Assembly: GCA_913060975.1 (NCBI GenBank)
Contig: CAJXVC010000001.1
Span: 434,001 to 498,000 of the forward strand
DNA length: 64,000 nt
Source: an uncultured Gammaproteobacteria bacterium
GTDB taxonomy: Bacteria > Pseudomonadota > Gammaproteobacteria > Pseudomonadales > Pseudohongiellaceae
Reading direction: 5' to 3'
The notes under the pieces are model-generated. The model did not search any database and was not told the origin of the DNA. It saw nothing but the letters and a program-made list of their open reading frames with translations. Below are positions 51,435 through 59,327 of the stretch, in pieces; within the stretch, counting starts at the first letter, position 1; every line of letters begins with the position of its first letter. The position numbers and the translations under genes are program-made.

Positions 51435-52057
51435 TATGGAACGTCCAATCTATTGAGTGTCACAGTCACGTCGGCAGCGCCATCGCGCACAGCCCAGACA
51501 GCAGCATTTTGAAGCTGCAAAGAGGCAGTCATTCCCGGCCCGATCCAGCGACCCTTGCCACTGGTCACAGTGCTATCACCAATGCGGATTCCATTTGTCT
51601 GGTCATCAGGTATGGCAATTTCTACAAACAGCGAATCAGAATTCGCCGCGACAAGTTGCGCCGGGGTAGACGTAACCGTTTCATCACTCAGCGGAATGAT
51701 TGCGGTCGGTTGCGATTCATTCACCGTCACCGATCCGCTCGAAATATTTACGTCAACAGTATTGCCGATGCTGACGTTATCCTGTCCAGGCGGGCTGTAG
51801 TCCCCCGGCCCATAGAATATGCGAACTGTGTTGTTTGAGCCGCTTAGATCAACGACCCTGAACTCGTCGAAATCCCGCTCTTTTAATAGGAATTGCCCGG
51901 CCGCGTTGTGCGACTCGACCAGGCGATTACCCAGATAGAAATCGACGCGGATCAGGCCAGTTGCCTGATACACATACAGATAATTTGACTGACCGCCCGC
52001 CGGTTGCTTGTGTTCGGCACCGGATGACAGAGTTATGGGCAGAGTATCACCGCTCAA
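51434..52057 (-). CDS. Beta-rich virion protein, probable vertex/penton or spike base
   Basis: 207 residues with no membrane span. The N-terminal half (NYLYVYQATGLIRVDFYLGNRLVESHNAAGQFLLKERDFDEFRVVDL) looks like a beta-sandwich. A Ser/Val-rich linker (VSIGNTVDVNISSGSVTVNE) and a second beta-rich domain follow. It starts at a TTG overlapping the previous stop (TTGA) with AGGAG upstream, and ends where the spike begins. Position suggests a vertex protein linking capsid to spike. No family recognised. Confidence 0.55.
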   Translation of the reverse strand: MSGDTLPITLSSGAEHKQPAGGQSNYLYVYQATGLIRVDFYLGNRLVESHNAAGQFLLKERDFDEFRVVDLSGSNNTVRIFYGPGDYSPPGQDNVSIGNTVDVNISSGSVTVNESQPTAIIPLSDETVTSTPAQLVAANSDSLFVEIAIPDDQTNGIRIGDSTVTSGKGRWIGPGMTASLQLQNAAVWAVRDGAADVTVTLNRLDVP

Positions 52058-52173
52058 GCTTGCATCTCCTGTTCAGTCAACTTTTTGTCAATCCATCGTA
52101 TTGCATATGTCGCTAGCACCGACGCACCGGCCGTGACCATCAATTGCAATACCAAAGAATCCATTTTTCTCAT
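52054..52173 (-). CDS. 39-residue one-span membrane protein
   Basis: Short gene found by reading the gap: ATG at 52173 in an ATGA overlap with the preceding stop, ending at a TGA shared with the next TTG start. It begins MRKMDSLVLQLMV, has one hydrophobic span and a charged tail (IRWIDKKLTEQEM). The tight overlaps on both sides are strong evidence that it is translated. Probably a virion membrane protein. Confidence 0.7.
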   Translation of the reverse strand: MRKMDSLVLQLMVTAGASVLATYAIRWIDKKLTEQEMQA

Positions 52174-52871
52174 GATGCCCTCACCGACGCCCAGGCGACC
52201 ACGCCGACCATCAAAATGGCCGCGACGCCCAGCGCCTTATTAACGCTATACTGCAATGACTCGCCGCCGGTCTGGACTACTTGCGCCAGCTCGGCCACGG
52301 TATTCAATGCGCTTTCAGATTGCAGTGAGCGCGACTCGTCCAAATCCTCGATCACTGTCACGAACTCACCGGCTCGCCGGTCGAGAAAATCAAGATTGGC
52401 GCTATTCAGATCGTCGGCGAAGTCGAGCGTAGAGATAGTCAGATCGACATTGGCTTTATTGGCATCCGATACAACGAACAGTGCATCACGGCCAAAGTCG
52501 AGTGATTCTTGCGTGGCTTGCTTACTGGCCGCAGCCGCAGCCGCCGCAGATGACTCGACAGAAAAAATAGAGTCACGCGCCAGATCAAAGGCGCGTTGCG
52601 AAATATCGCCAACGAATTTACCACCAGCGTTCAGCGCATCACGAATCAGCAAGTTATCTTCGCGGTTACTGTCCTCGACAAAATCAAAAGCTAGCCCCGC
52701 AATTTCACCAGTACCAGCAATCAGACCGCCATCAGTCACAAACTGACTGATAGAGACATTGCCGTCAGTATTTACCGATGCAACATGGCCGTCGTTCGTC
52801 TGACCAGCGGCAGATGAATTGTCAACTTCAGTTTTCTGGTTAGTGGTTGACTCATTGCCTATCAATGACAT
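52170..52871 (-). CDS. Virion-associated protein with C-terminal membrane anchor
   Basis: 233 residues. The N-terminus is polar (Asn/Ser/Thr-rich). The middle (about 75-205) has heptad-like Ala-rich helices (SVESSAAAAAAASKQATQESLDFGRDAL), and the C-terminus is a single span (ALGVAAILMVGVVAWASV). It starts directly after the 69-residue gene. A stalk or internal membrane protein of the virion is likely. No family recognised. Confidence 0.6.
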   Translation of the reverse strand: MSLIGNESTTNQKTEVDNSSAAGQTNDGHVASVNTDGNVSISQFVTDGGLIAGTGEIAGLAFDFVEDSNREDNLLIRDALNAGGKFVGDISQRAFDLARDSIFSVESSAAAAAAASKQATQESLDFGRDALFVVSDANKANVDLTISTLDFADDLNSANLDFLDRRAGEFVTVIEDLDESRSLQSESALNTVAELAQVVQTGGESLQYSVNKALGVAAILMVGVVAWASVRAS

Positions 52872-53081
52872 TTAGCCCACCTTCTTGAATACGTAAATTG
52901 CTGCCAATCCACCCACTACGATCAGCGCCAATTGCCCGGTAGTGATACCAGGCGCAGAACTACCAAACGTGATTCGCGGGCCGGAAATATCACCAGAGTG
53001 TGACGCAGCCGACTGAGAATCACCCAACCCAATACCGCCACCGCCAGCAGCTTTTGCAACGAATGCGAACGGATCAAACAT
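52872..53081 (-). CDS. 69-residue membrane protein
   Basis: Gly/Ser-rich N-terminal half (AKAAGGGGIGLGDSQSAASHSG), then one membrane span near the C-terminus (LALIVVGGLAAIYVFKKVG). Starts in a TGATG overlap with the upstream 55-residue gene. Typical of the small internal-membrane proteins of PM2-type virions. Function beyond that unknown. Confidence 0.65.
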   Translation of the reverse strand: MFDPFAFVAKAAGGGGIGLGDSQSAASHSGDISGPRITFGSSAPGITTGQLALIVVGGLAAIYVFKKVG

Positions 53082-53248
53082 CAGATAATTCCCTGTTTTT
53101 TGGCTATCAAATAGACCCCGGCACCGATGCCAACTGTCACAGCAATGTCGCGGGCCGCTTTCGCGGAATCCTCAACACCATCACCAAACAGCTTGACACC
53201 GGCACCGGCACCCAGCGCAGCCAAACCCCAATACACGATAATTGGCAT
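53081..53248 (-). CDS. 55-residue two-span membrane protein
   Basis: Short gene found by reading the gap. The ATG at 53248 (MPIIVYWGLAALGAGAGVKL) has an excellent ribosome site (AAGGAG, 7 bases upstream). Two hydrophobic stretches flank a charged middle (GDGVEDSAKAARD); it ends LIAKKQGII. The stop overlaps the next ATG (TGATG). Probable virion membrane protein. Confidence 0.75.
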   Translation of the reverse strand: MPIIVYWGLAALGAGAGVKLFGDGVEDSAKAARDIAVTVGIGAGVYLIAKKQGII

Positions 53249-53257
53249 AGTCGCTCC

Positions 53258-53506
53258 TTAATCGAACACGACGGCAGCAGTTAGCCCGCCAATCACCAAC
53301 ACCGCAGCCACACCGGCAAGCAATGTCGTATTGCTTACACCTGAGACAATCGGCCGGTTCACCAGCGTATTACCGTTGCTATCAACGCCGTTCTCGACGT
53401 ACGGATGATCGGACGGGAGATTACCCCGCCCGGAATTGGTCGAGTTGACAGTCTCGACCTGGACATATCCGTTAACCAGCGTTTCTACAAGGTCTTGTAG
53501 TTTCAT
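53258..53506 (-). CDS. 82-residue membrane protein after the capsid gene
   Basis: The first 55 residues are soluble-looking (LQDLVETLVNGYVQVETVNS, then an Asn/Gly-rich part), followed by one C-terminal span (LLAGVAAVLVIGGLTAAVVF). It follows the capsid gene by 24 bp. Likely inserts in the internal membrane and faces the capsid. No family recognised. Confidence 0.65.
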   Translation of the reverse strand: MKLQDLVETLVNGYVQVETVNSTNSGRGNLPSDHPYVENGVDSNGNTLVNRPIVSGVSNTTLLAGVAAVLVIGGLTAAVVFD

Positions 53507-53530
53507 GAGCTACCCCCTTTGCTTGGTAGC

Positions 53531-54352
53531 CTATGCAGCAGCCGGTTGGCGCGTCATTTCCAGATAATCGACAATCGACGTGACCGCATTACTGTCACCA
53601 GTAGTCATAGTCACGGTCAGTGACTGACGGCTGAAAGTGTCGAACAGATCGATCAGCGTATTACCGCGAAAAATCGGATCAAACACGTAACAGGATGACG
53701 GCACAGTTTTGCCATGACGGGCAAGCAACGAATCGTTAACCGCTTTCAGCAATTTGTCCTTGCCATACGGGAAACGCTGATCCTGCTCAATGCGCAGGTG
53801 CGTGACGTTGCCATAGTTGAACATGCGGCGAATACGAATCTCGTTCGTAAAATTACCAGAGCGCAAACCCTTGTAATCGTTATCGCCAGTCAACGTAATT
53901 GGCACCGCTTCCGGCACAACATAGCGTCGCAGTTCTTCAACGCGGTTTGGTGAAGTCACGGCATACAGATCGAATGCCTCAGAACCACCCAGCGTACCCA
54001 GAACGATTTTCACCAGAACGCGGTCGCCCGGCTTAGTCACCAGACCGCCAGAGGCTTCGCCCTGAATAGTTCGCGCCAGCGCATCAGAGAACGAGAATAC
54101 AAACTCGTTCGACGTGGCCGTGCGACCTTCGTAGGCTTCCAGATCAAGCATTTGCTGGCCGGTCAATTGCACACGCAGATCGCCATTTACTTCGACGATA
54201 AATTGCGCAATATCAGCCGCGACCACGTTGGCGCAGTGCAACTGCAACTCCTCGTATGTCGGGCCACCGTCCAAAAATGTCTGGATGGTATTGCCGGTTG
54301 CAATGTTGCCCTGAAAGGCAGGCATTTTGAAAAAGTTGATACGGGCTCCCAT
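53531..54352 (-). CDS. Major capsid protein, P2-like double jelly roll (predicted)
   Basis: 273 residues, close to PM2 P2 (269). It has no signal peptide or membrane span, is beta-rich throughout, and opens MGARINFFKMPAFQGNIATGNTI. The segment TYEELQLHCANVVAADIAQFIVEVNGDLRVQLTG resembles the N-terminal jelly-roll start of P2-type capsid proteins. FDLYAVTSPNRVEELRRYVVP and the terminal VTSIVDYLEMTRQP complete it. Position right after the packaging ATPase is the standard order for these phages. The fold is inferred, not computed. Confidence 0.75.
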   Translation of the reverse strand: MGARINFFKMPAFQGNIATGNTIQTFLDGGPTYEELQLHCANVVAADIAQFIVEVNGDLRVQLTGQQMLDLEAYEGRTATSNEFVFSFSDALARTIQGEASGGLVTKPGDRVLVKIVLGTLGGSEAFDLYAVTSPNRVEELRRYVVPEAVPITLTGDNDYKGLRSGNFTNEIRIRRMFNYGNVTHLRIEQDQRFPYGKDKLLKAVNDSLLARHGKTVPSSCYVFDPIFRGNTLIDLFDTFSRQSLTVTMTTGDSNAVTSIVDYLEMTRQPAAA

Positions 54353-54365
54353 GATAGTCGCCCCC

Positions 54366-54485
54366 TTAGTTCAACACTGAGCGTACAGAGCTACCCAGAA
54401 TTGGAAGATTGTTGTTAGCGACATAGATCGCAGCACAAGCCCCCAAAAAGGATACGCCGAACGCAATGGCGTGTGATTTCTTCAT
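54366..54485 (-). CDS. 39-residue one-span membrane protein
   Basis: Short gene found by reading the gap between ATPase and capsid genes: ATG at 54485 (MKKSHAIAFGVSFLGACAAI), one span, stop TAA 13 bp before the capsid start. A G-rich stretch lies upstream as a possible ribosome site. Matches the pattern of tiny membrane proteins in this phage. The remaining 54486-54579 shows no gene. Confidence 0.6.
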   Translation of the reverse strand: MKKSHAIAFGVSFLGACAAIYVANNNLPILGSSVRSVLN

Positions 54486-54579
54486 TACTCAATTCCCCCC
54501 ACGGGATTTCAAAAGTCGCTCAACTCTAACGGCGACAACGGTTTGCACTGCAAGGGGAAATTTCGATTAAACCTATAGG

Positions 54580-55239
54580 TTAAATATTCTTGTATTTGAG
54601 TGTTATCAGCGACGATTCTCGCCCAATTTTTCGATAAAACTGCAACGGCTGTAGCGCGTAAAGTGCGTCGGCGCCACCAGCCGCCCGGCCAATTCGCGCC
54701 AATTTTTCGACCTGCTGCTTGGTAGCCGTATCGTTCGGAAAGCCAATGTAAAAATTATTGCTCTGACTGACTGCCGTTTTGGGAATTTCTTCCACGCGCT
54801 GACTTGTCCAGTGGACAATGCCGTGATACTTGCGTGACTTTCTCATTATCTGACCGAACCAGTTGGACGCCTTGCCAATCGACTTTTGCACGTCGGCCAG
54901 CTCCTCGATAATGATATACAACGCACGTTCACCGTTGAGACAGACAAAGCACAGCTTGCAGAATAATTCGAATTGCTCCTCTGACACGGCACCAGCCCAC
55001 GCCAACCGAAACCCGCCGCCGGACTTCATGCCCGCCTTAACAGCTTGTACAAAGTGCCGCCAGCTCGTGTAGTGCGCCGCCTTGTGATCCTCGTCAGGGT
55101 CCCACAGCAAAACCCGCGCGCCTTTGTTCATTGGCGGTATATCCGGGTTTTGCTTGAGCGCCTGAGACTTGCCGTAACCAGAACAGGCGACGTAGCCGGT
55201 ATGCCTATTTTCCAGACTGGGATTTTGATTTATCGCCAT
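54580..55239 (-). CDS. Genome-packaging ATPase (FtsK/HerA-like, P9-type)
   Basis: 219 residues. P-loop ACSGYGKSQ (about 18-26), a Walker-B-like LYIIIEELAD with two glutamates (112-113), and a downstream polar HWTSQR motif (143-148) as in HerA/FtsK ATPases. The small size and gene order (immediately before the capsid gene) point to the packaging ATPase of tailless membrane phages, comparable to PM2 P9 and PRD1 P9. ATG overlaps the previous gene by 35 bp. Confidence 0.82.
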   Translation of the reverse strand: MAINQNPSLENRHTGYVACSGYGKSQALKQNPDIPPMNKGARVLLWDPDEDHKAAHYTSWRHFVQAVKAGMKSGGGFRLAWAGAVSEEQFELFCKLCFVCLNGERALYIIIEELADVQKSIGKASNWFGQIMRKSRKYHGIVHWTSQRVEEIPKTAVSQSNNFYIGFPNDTATKQQVEKLARIGRAAGGADALYALQPLQFYRKIGRESSLITLKYKNI

Positions 55240-55666
55240 CTTTCTTCCCGGGCTCCTGTTCCGGTTTCGGCTGCTGAGATTGCTGACTCATATCCACCAG
55301 CAGACGCGGACCGAACACGCCCAGGCACACCATCACTAGCGCAAATTCTGGCCCGGCCTCGACGTTCGGCACGTACTTATCCAGCACTGCCGCCGCAGCA
55401 TCACCGACCGCCTCGGACTCCTCCGGCTTCAATTGCCAGTGATCACCACGACGGGCCGACACCACATTGCAAACAACGGCAACCAGACCGCCAAGCACTG
55501 CACCAGTTTCGGCACTGGATGACTTAGCACCCGGGCTCGAGCCCGGCTTGCCGTCTCCGACTCCGGCGGCCACCGGGTCAAACTCGTCAGTCAGCAGTGC
55601 ATCCAGCTGTGATATTTGCTCTGCCTTGCCGCCGTCGTTGCTTTCTGTTTTCGCTTCCACAGTCAC
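55205..55666 (-). CDS. Membrane protein of unknown role before the ATPase
   Basis: 153 residues with polar ends and two hydrophobic stretches (about 57-70 and 108-126: EFALVMVCLGVFGPRLLVDM). The C-terminus is Gln/Pro/Lys/Ser-rich (QQSQQPKPEQEPGKKDGDKS). GTG start in a GTGA overlap with the upstream stop, with GAGGGG just before; a second GTG two codons later is possible. Probably a virion membrane protein. Confidence 0.65.
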   Translation of the reverse strand: MTVEAKTESNDGGKAEQISQLDALLTDEFDPVAAGVGDGKPGSSPGAKSSSAETGAVLGGLVAVVCNVVSARRGDHWQLKPEESEAVGDAAAAVLDKYVPNVEAGPEFALVMVCLGVFGPRLLVDMSQQSQQPKPEQEPGKKDGDKSKSQSGK

Positions 55667-56172
55667 CCCCTCGCCTTAGCCAGACCGGCCAGCACCAGAC
55701 CGGCCGCAGCCAGCCCGAGAGCAAACAAACCCTTGCCGCCGCCGGTACTGGCCGACTCCGGCGGCGGGCTTGCTTCGCTCTCGCTTTGGTTATCTGGATC
55801 ACCGGCACCGCTTTCCGTCTCGGCCTCCGGTTCAGTGGCTGGATCAGCATCCGTGCTGACGTTTTGAAGAGGATCATTTACAACGGTTTCCGGTTCGGCT
55901 TCGACCGGCTTGGAAACCGCGCCAATTCTGGCGTTGTACTCCTCCAGTGGCAGCGCATTAGGCGGCGGATCAGACGGCATTAAGCCATGATTCCAGACCG
56001 TACCGTGCCAATAATGCGATTGCGGCATCACGCCACTGCCCTGCAAGCAACCGCACTCGCAACGTTGGTACAAATAGCGCGATCGCTTACCAGCACAGGC
56101 GTAGATTGACGCCACCGTGCCGCACTCTGGACAGTCACGCTTGCCCAGCTCAATTTTCGGGTCTTTCGCCAT
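55663..56172 (-). CDS. Zinc-ribbon protein with acidic linker and C-terminal membrane span
   Basis: 169 residues. Two cysteine pairs (CPECG at 14-18 and CECGC at about 38-42) form a probable zinc ribbon. A long Glu/Pro/Ser linker (about 85-145) and a C-terminal span (GLFALGLAAAGLVLAGLAKARG) follow. PM2 also carries small zinc-finger transcription factors next to its replication gene, but a membrane anchor on such a protein is odd. Either a regulator tethered to the membrane or a virion protein. Confidence 0.65.
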   Translation of the reverse strand: MAKDPKIELGKRDCPECGTVASIYACAGKRSRYLYQRCECGCLQGSGVMPQSHYWHGTVWNHGLMPSDPPPNALPLEEYNARIGAVSKPVEAEPETVVNDPLQNVSTDADPATEPEAETESGAGDPDNQSESEASPPPESASTGGGKGLFALGLAAAGLVLAGLAKARG

Positions 56173-56377
56173 GCTCCCCCCTTTCCTGCTCTAGTCGGCT
56201 TTCCAGCTCCTGCACCAGCGCCAGCGACGCTTGCAAGGTTCGCTCTGCACGCTGAGTGACCGGATGCAACTTCACCACTGCATTCTGCTTGCCCAACTCG
56301 TCCTGCAAATTCTTGACCGCCTGGCGATAGCAGAAGCATCGGTGCTGCCATTTTTCCGGATCAGTATCAGGCGTCAC
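56150..56377 (-). CDS. Small coiled-coil protein
   Basis: 75 residues from a GTG at 56377 (TPDTDPEKWQHRCFCYRQAV), with GGGGG 6 bases upstream; an open frame continues to 56410. Mostly helical with a probable coiled coil in LVQELESRLEQERGEH. Overlaps both neighbours, as is common in this operon. Unknown function; a DNA-metabolism accessory is one possibility. Confidence 0.55.
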   Translation of the reverse strand: MTPDTDPEKWQHRCFCYRQAVKNLQDELGKQNAVVKLHPVTQRAERTLQASLALVQELESRLEQERGEHGERPEN

Positions 56378-56570
56378 TGTCAGCCCCCAACGCCGCCAGA
56401 ATCTGACCACGATCCATGCCGCGCTTTAGCACGCCAGCATGGGACGCAGCCGATTGCAGCTCACGCCAACCCATTGCGCCATAATCAGGCACGGACCCGG
56501 CTCCGGTTTCGCTTTGCTGGCCATCGTGGCCAGCGTTGATTTGTTTCAATTGAATCGATTTTCTACTCAT
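56367..56570 (-). CDS. Small protein with SAP-like helix pair
   Basis: 67 residues. The C-terminal half (MGWRELQSAASHAGVLKRGMDRGQILAALG) looks like the helix-extended turn-helix of SAP/Rho-N-type nucleic-acid-binding motifs. Follows the replication gene by 23 bp. Assignment is by pattern only. Confidence 0.55.
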   Translation of the reverse strand: MSRKSIQLKQINAGHDGQQSETGAGSVPDYGAMGWRELQSAASHAGVLKRGMDRGQILAALGADSDA

Positions 56571-56593
56571 TAAATCCCCCGCTTATCGTGACC

Positions 56594-58330
56594 TTATGTC
56601 ACCCGCGTACAGTTATTGACAGAACTCCAAGGCGGGGCGTTCGCCCCGCAAACCCCAACCGGCACCGGCACGCCAAACAGCATTCGCGTGCCGGACTTCA
56701 CCCGGCTTATTGAGTCGGTAAGATTCGGTTTAAAAGCAGAGCGCACGCGGTCTATAGTCCAGCTATAGAACCGCGTGCACACGGCCTCCAGCTCCCCCCA
56801 GAGCAAACCGAAAAGGCGGCCGACAACCGGCTCGCCGTATTTGTTAGTGACCGGCGAAACCTCACCAGTCGCGGTATCCAGCTCTTGCCAGTAGCAAGGC
56901 CTTATTGGCTGAGCACGGCCCGAGCCCATCAGCTCGCAATAGTCGGCCCAGTTTGCCGTATCAGCCGCGATCCGCGCGGTTTCCAGCGTGCCGGGCTCCT
57001 GCTCGTCAAGGCGGCGCAATTCGCGCCAGACCGTGACAGACGGCCCGCCTATTTGCTGAAACTGGCGAATGCCATGAACGGAGGCCCAGGCATCAATGCG
57101 ATTGGCCGACACTTCGGCATCGTGGCCGTATAGATCAGCCTCGACGCCGTGGCCGTCGATGTTTTTGGAAATGTATTTGGCGATATAACCGGCGGCACTT
57201 CCCCGGCGCTTGTCTATCGGTTCATACTTAAATCTGTGCTCGCTCGCACCTTTCTCAAATGGAGAATCAGCCAGCGCATAAGAGCGAAAGACATCACGAC
57301 ATTCGTCAACAGAATCAGACCCAAGAAAGAGCAAATAATGCCAATGCGGACAACCGTCATGATGGGGTTCGGCAACTCGAAAACCGAAAACAGGAATATC
57401 CCGACGCTGCAAAGCACTGCGAATGCGACTGCCAACACTAACCAAATAATCATGAGCGTCCCTAACACTCGCTGATCGATAGTTCCCATTGTCTTTAACC
57501 CCCAGCACGTTGCCGCGCTTATCTCGAATGATTGTTTTTCTGTGAAACCGTGACGGGCATGTGATCGTGTAGAACTCAGCCACGTAGCCCAGCCGCTCGG
57601 CGTACTCTTCAAACCCGGCAATGCGCACCATCAATTCCGCGCGTCGGATTTTCGGATTTGATACTGACAAGTCGGCCAGCTCCTCCAACGTGAAGGACTC
57701 GCCCAGCTCGTTTGTCGCTTCCAGCTCACTCAGCAACATGCGGTTTCTTTTTTTTTGCTCTTGCCGCGCACGCACATTTTGATCACTGCAGTAGATTTGC
57801 CCGCGACTGTGAACAATGCCGGACAGCCGGGCGTATTCCTCCTGCTCTCGTCTCTGCAACGTGCGCACCTGGCGACGCCACCAGCCGGAGTCAGACAGCT
57901 TTGCGTAAGCCACTTCGAACGGATCAAAACACGCCAACTCCAACGTGGCTGACACCTGCAACGGAAACTCGATACCGTAGGCATTGAGCAATTCGCAGAT
58001 GTGCTTTTGATTGCGGATCGGATCAGAATCACGACGGCTGACAGTGAGCCGGCAGTGTCGCGCTTTGGCTTCGCACCAGTCGCGCAATCGGGCATCGTCC
58101 ATCGACAACCACAGATCACGGCGACGCATGCGCTTGTGGAATTTGATTAATGCCTGATTAGCGTCGAACTTGCCGTGCGCCTTGAGCATTTGCAGATAGC
58201 CAGAGCGCAATAGCCCCTGAATGGGCGCGTGTTCGGTCAGATACTTGTCGAGCCATGCCCTGTCATCGAGGCTTAGGCCATACTGATCGAGCGTGTGTTT
58301 CGGGTAGGTTAGGTGCGGGATGGCATTCAT
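56594..58330 (-). CDS. HUH replication initiator (P2 gpA / PM2 P12 type)
   Basis: Rolling-circle initiation endonuclease of 578 residues from the ATG at 58330, which overlaps the upstream stop (ATGA) with a G-rich site before it. Motif I is FYTITCPS (about 253-260). The HUH motif is HWH (329-331, PHWHYLLF), and the two catalytic tyrosines are Tyr382 and Tyr386 in YIAKYISKN, the double-Tyr arrangement of superfamily I. It nicks the origin and starts one-strand replication. Zinc-like Cys/His residues and a long helical N-terminus precede it. Confidence 0.88.
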   Translation of the reverse strand: MNAIPHLTYPKHTLDQYGLSLDDRAWLDKYLTEHAPIQGLLRSGYLQMLKAHGKFDANQALIKFHKRMRRRDLWLSMDDARLRDWCEAKARHCRLTVSRRDSDPIRNQKHICELLNAYGIEFPLQVSATLELACFDPFEVAYAKLSDSGWWRRQVRTLQRREQEEYARLSGIVHSRGQIYCSDQNVRARQEQKKRNRMLLSELEATNELGESFTLEELADLSVSNPKIRRAELMVRIAGFEEYAERLGYVAEFYTITCPSRFHRKTIIRDKRGNVLGVKDNGNYRSASVRDAHDYLVSVGSRIRSALQRRDIPVFGFRVAEPHHDGCPHWHYLLFLGSDSVDECRDVFRSYALADSPFEKGASEHRFKYEPIDKRRGSAAGYIAKYISKNIDGHGVEADLYGHDAEVSANRIDAWASVHGIRQFQQIGGPSVTVWRELRRLDEQEPGTLETARIAADTANWADYCELMGSGRAQPIRPCYWQELDTATGEVSPVTNKYGEPVVGRLFGLLWGELEAVCTRFYSWTIDRVRSAFKPNLTDSISRVKSGTRMLFGVPVPVGVCGANAPPWSSVNNCTRVT

Positions 58331-58668
58331 AGCGCCCACCCCCGCAATATCTCAGCGTCGCGCGAAAATATGGGCAATTGATCCAGCTCGATCCGCAGAC
58401 TCTTGGCAGAATTCTCGATTGGCAACGATATGTCGCCATCCTCCGACCACTCAATTTCATCAGCAGCCACATAATTAGTCACAACGCCGTCGACGATTAC
58501 ACGAATTGCCTGAATATCTTGATCAAGGTTTTTAATCACTAACTCGTGATACTCACCCGGAACAGAGCCACCAAAGTACGAACCACCGCGACCAACAGCA
58601 GGGCCAGCCGCAACACCCAATGCTAACGCGATTGAATCGCGCAGGAATTGCCGACGCCCGCGCATCAT
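58327..58668 (-). CDS. Phage protein with twin-arginine-like signal sequence
   Basis: 113 residues. The N-terminus GRRQFLRDSIALALGVAAGPAVG has the RRxFL pattern and weak hydrophobic stretch of a Tat signal. The mature part (ELVIKNLDQDIQAIRVIVDGVVTNY...) is beta-like. It is coupled by ATGA overlaps to both neighbours, directly before the replication gene. No family recognised. It could be exported by the host Tat system or simply membrane-anchored. Confidence 0.6.
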   Translation of the reverse strand: MMRGRRQFLRDSIALALGVAAGPAVGRGGSYFGGSVPGEYHELVIKNLDQDIQAIRVIVDGVVTNYVAADEIEWSEDGDISLPIENSAKSLRIELDQLPIFSRDAEILRGWAL

Positions 58669-58895
58669 GACTCTAACTCCGCAACGCTACGGTAATAATC
58701 AGCCGCTTCGATATCCTTCACGACATCGACTCTCACCGCGCCTTTACTCGGCGTGTTTATATTGAGCACCCGGACACCATCGAATGCGCACCGATCACGC
58801 ATTGCCATAGCCAGCATATCCACGACAAGAGCCCCGCGAACAAAAACCAGCACGCGTGCATCGTCATGTAGTGCAGCAGGATCAATTGCAATCAT
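58665..58895 (-). CDS. Small early phage protein
   Basis: 76 residues, MIAIDPAALHDDARVLVFVRGALVVDML... with an alpha/beta look and no cysteines besides one. ATGA overlaps on both sides show translational coupling with its neighbours in the early operon. Not recognised. Confidence 0.6.
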   Translation of the reverse strand: MIAIDPAALHDDARVLVFVRGALVVDMLAMAMRDRCAFDGVRVLNINTPSKGAVRVDVVKDIEAADYYRSVAELES

Positions 58896-59227
58896 GACTG
58901 CACCCCCGGCCGACGCGAATACAATCGGTGATACTCGTCCGTTGACTCACGAATGAAACCGGCCACCATTGCAGCCGATCCCAGCTCACGTACTACTTGA
59001 TGCTGAACAGATTTACCCAACAGCTCCCACGAACGCTGGGCAATGACGGGCACTTGATCGAAAGGGATTCCGGCCATAACAAGGAATCCCTGCTTAGCCA
59101 GATCGGGCATGTTTGACCACCAGAACGCCATTTTGGAGAACGGATGACCATCAGCCGATGATGGTGGATATTCACGACCATTATGGTCGGGTTTATTTTC
59201 GGTTAAGGTTTGCTGTGATAGGCTCAA
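58892..59227 (-). CDS. Early phage protein of unknown function
   Basis: About 111 residues from a TTG at 59227 that has AAGGAG 9 bases upstream; the frame can extend to a GTG at 59293, but that codon lies inside a stable hairpin. Polar N-terminus, then a helical region (MAFWWSNMPDLAKQGFLVMAGIPFDQV and SWELLGKSVQHQVVRELGSAAMVAGFI). Coupled to the next gene by ATGA. Not recognised. Confidence 0.55.
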   Translation of the reverse strand: MSLSQQTLTENKPDHNGREYPPSSADGHPFSKMAFWWSNMPDLAKQGFLVMAGIPFDQVPVIAQRSWELLGKSVQHQVVRELGSAAMVAGFIRESTDEYHRLYSRRPGVQS

Positions 59228-59288
59228 TGGTTCTTGCTCCTTAGTCGGGGGTAAGTCTGTTTTGAGAGTTGACGCTCTCGGAACTCGG

Positions 59289-59327
59289 GCCACTGCCTGT
59301 TGACGCAGGTAGTGGCTTTCTTTTCTT
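59289..59327 (+). terminator. Strong hairpin with T-rich tail on the plus strand
   Basis: Arms GCCACTGCCTG and CAGGTAGTGGC (11 bp, one mismatch) with a 6-base loop, followed by TTTCTTTTCTT. In the plus direction it has the form of an intrinsic terminator, yet the genes here run leftward. In the leftward transcript it would be a hairpin between the Cro-like gene and the next gene, so it may also attenuate or protect that message. Confidence 0.6.

Noticed and set aside
57149-57475. Plus and minus frames inside the replication initiator
   Set aside because: They overlap the HUH and tyrosine motifs of the initiator in other frames and have no features of their own.
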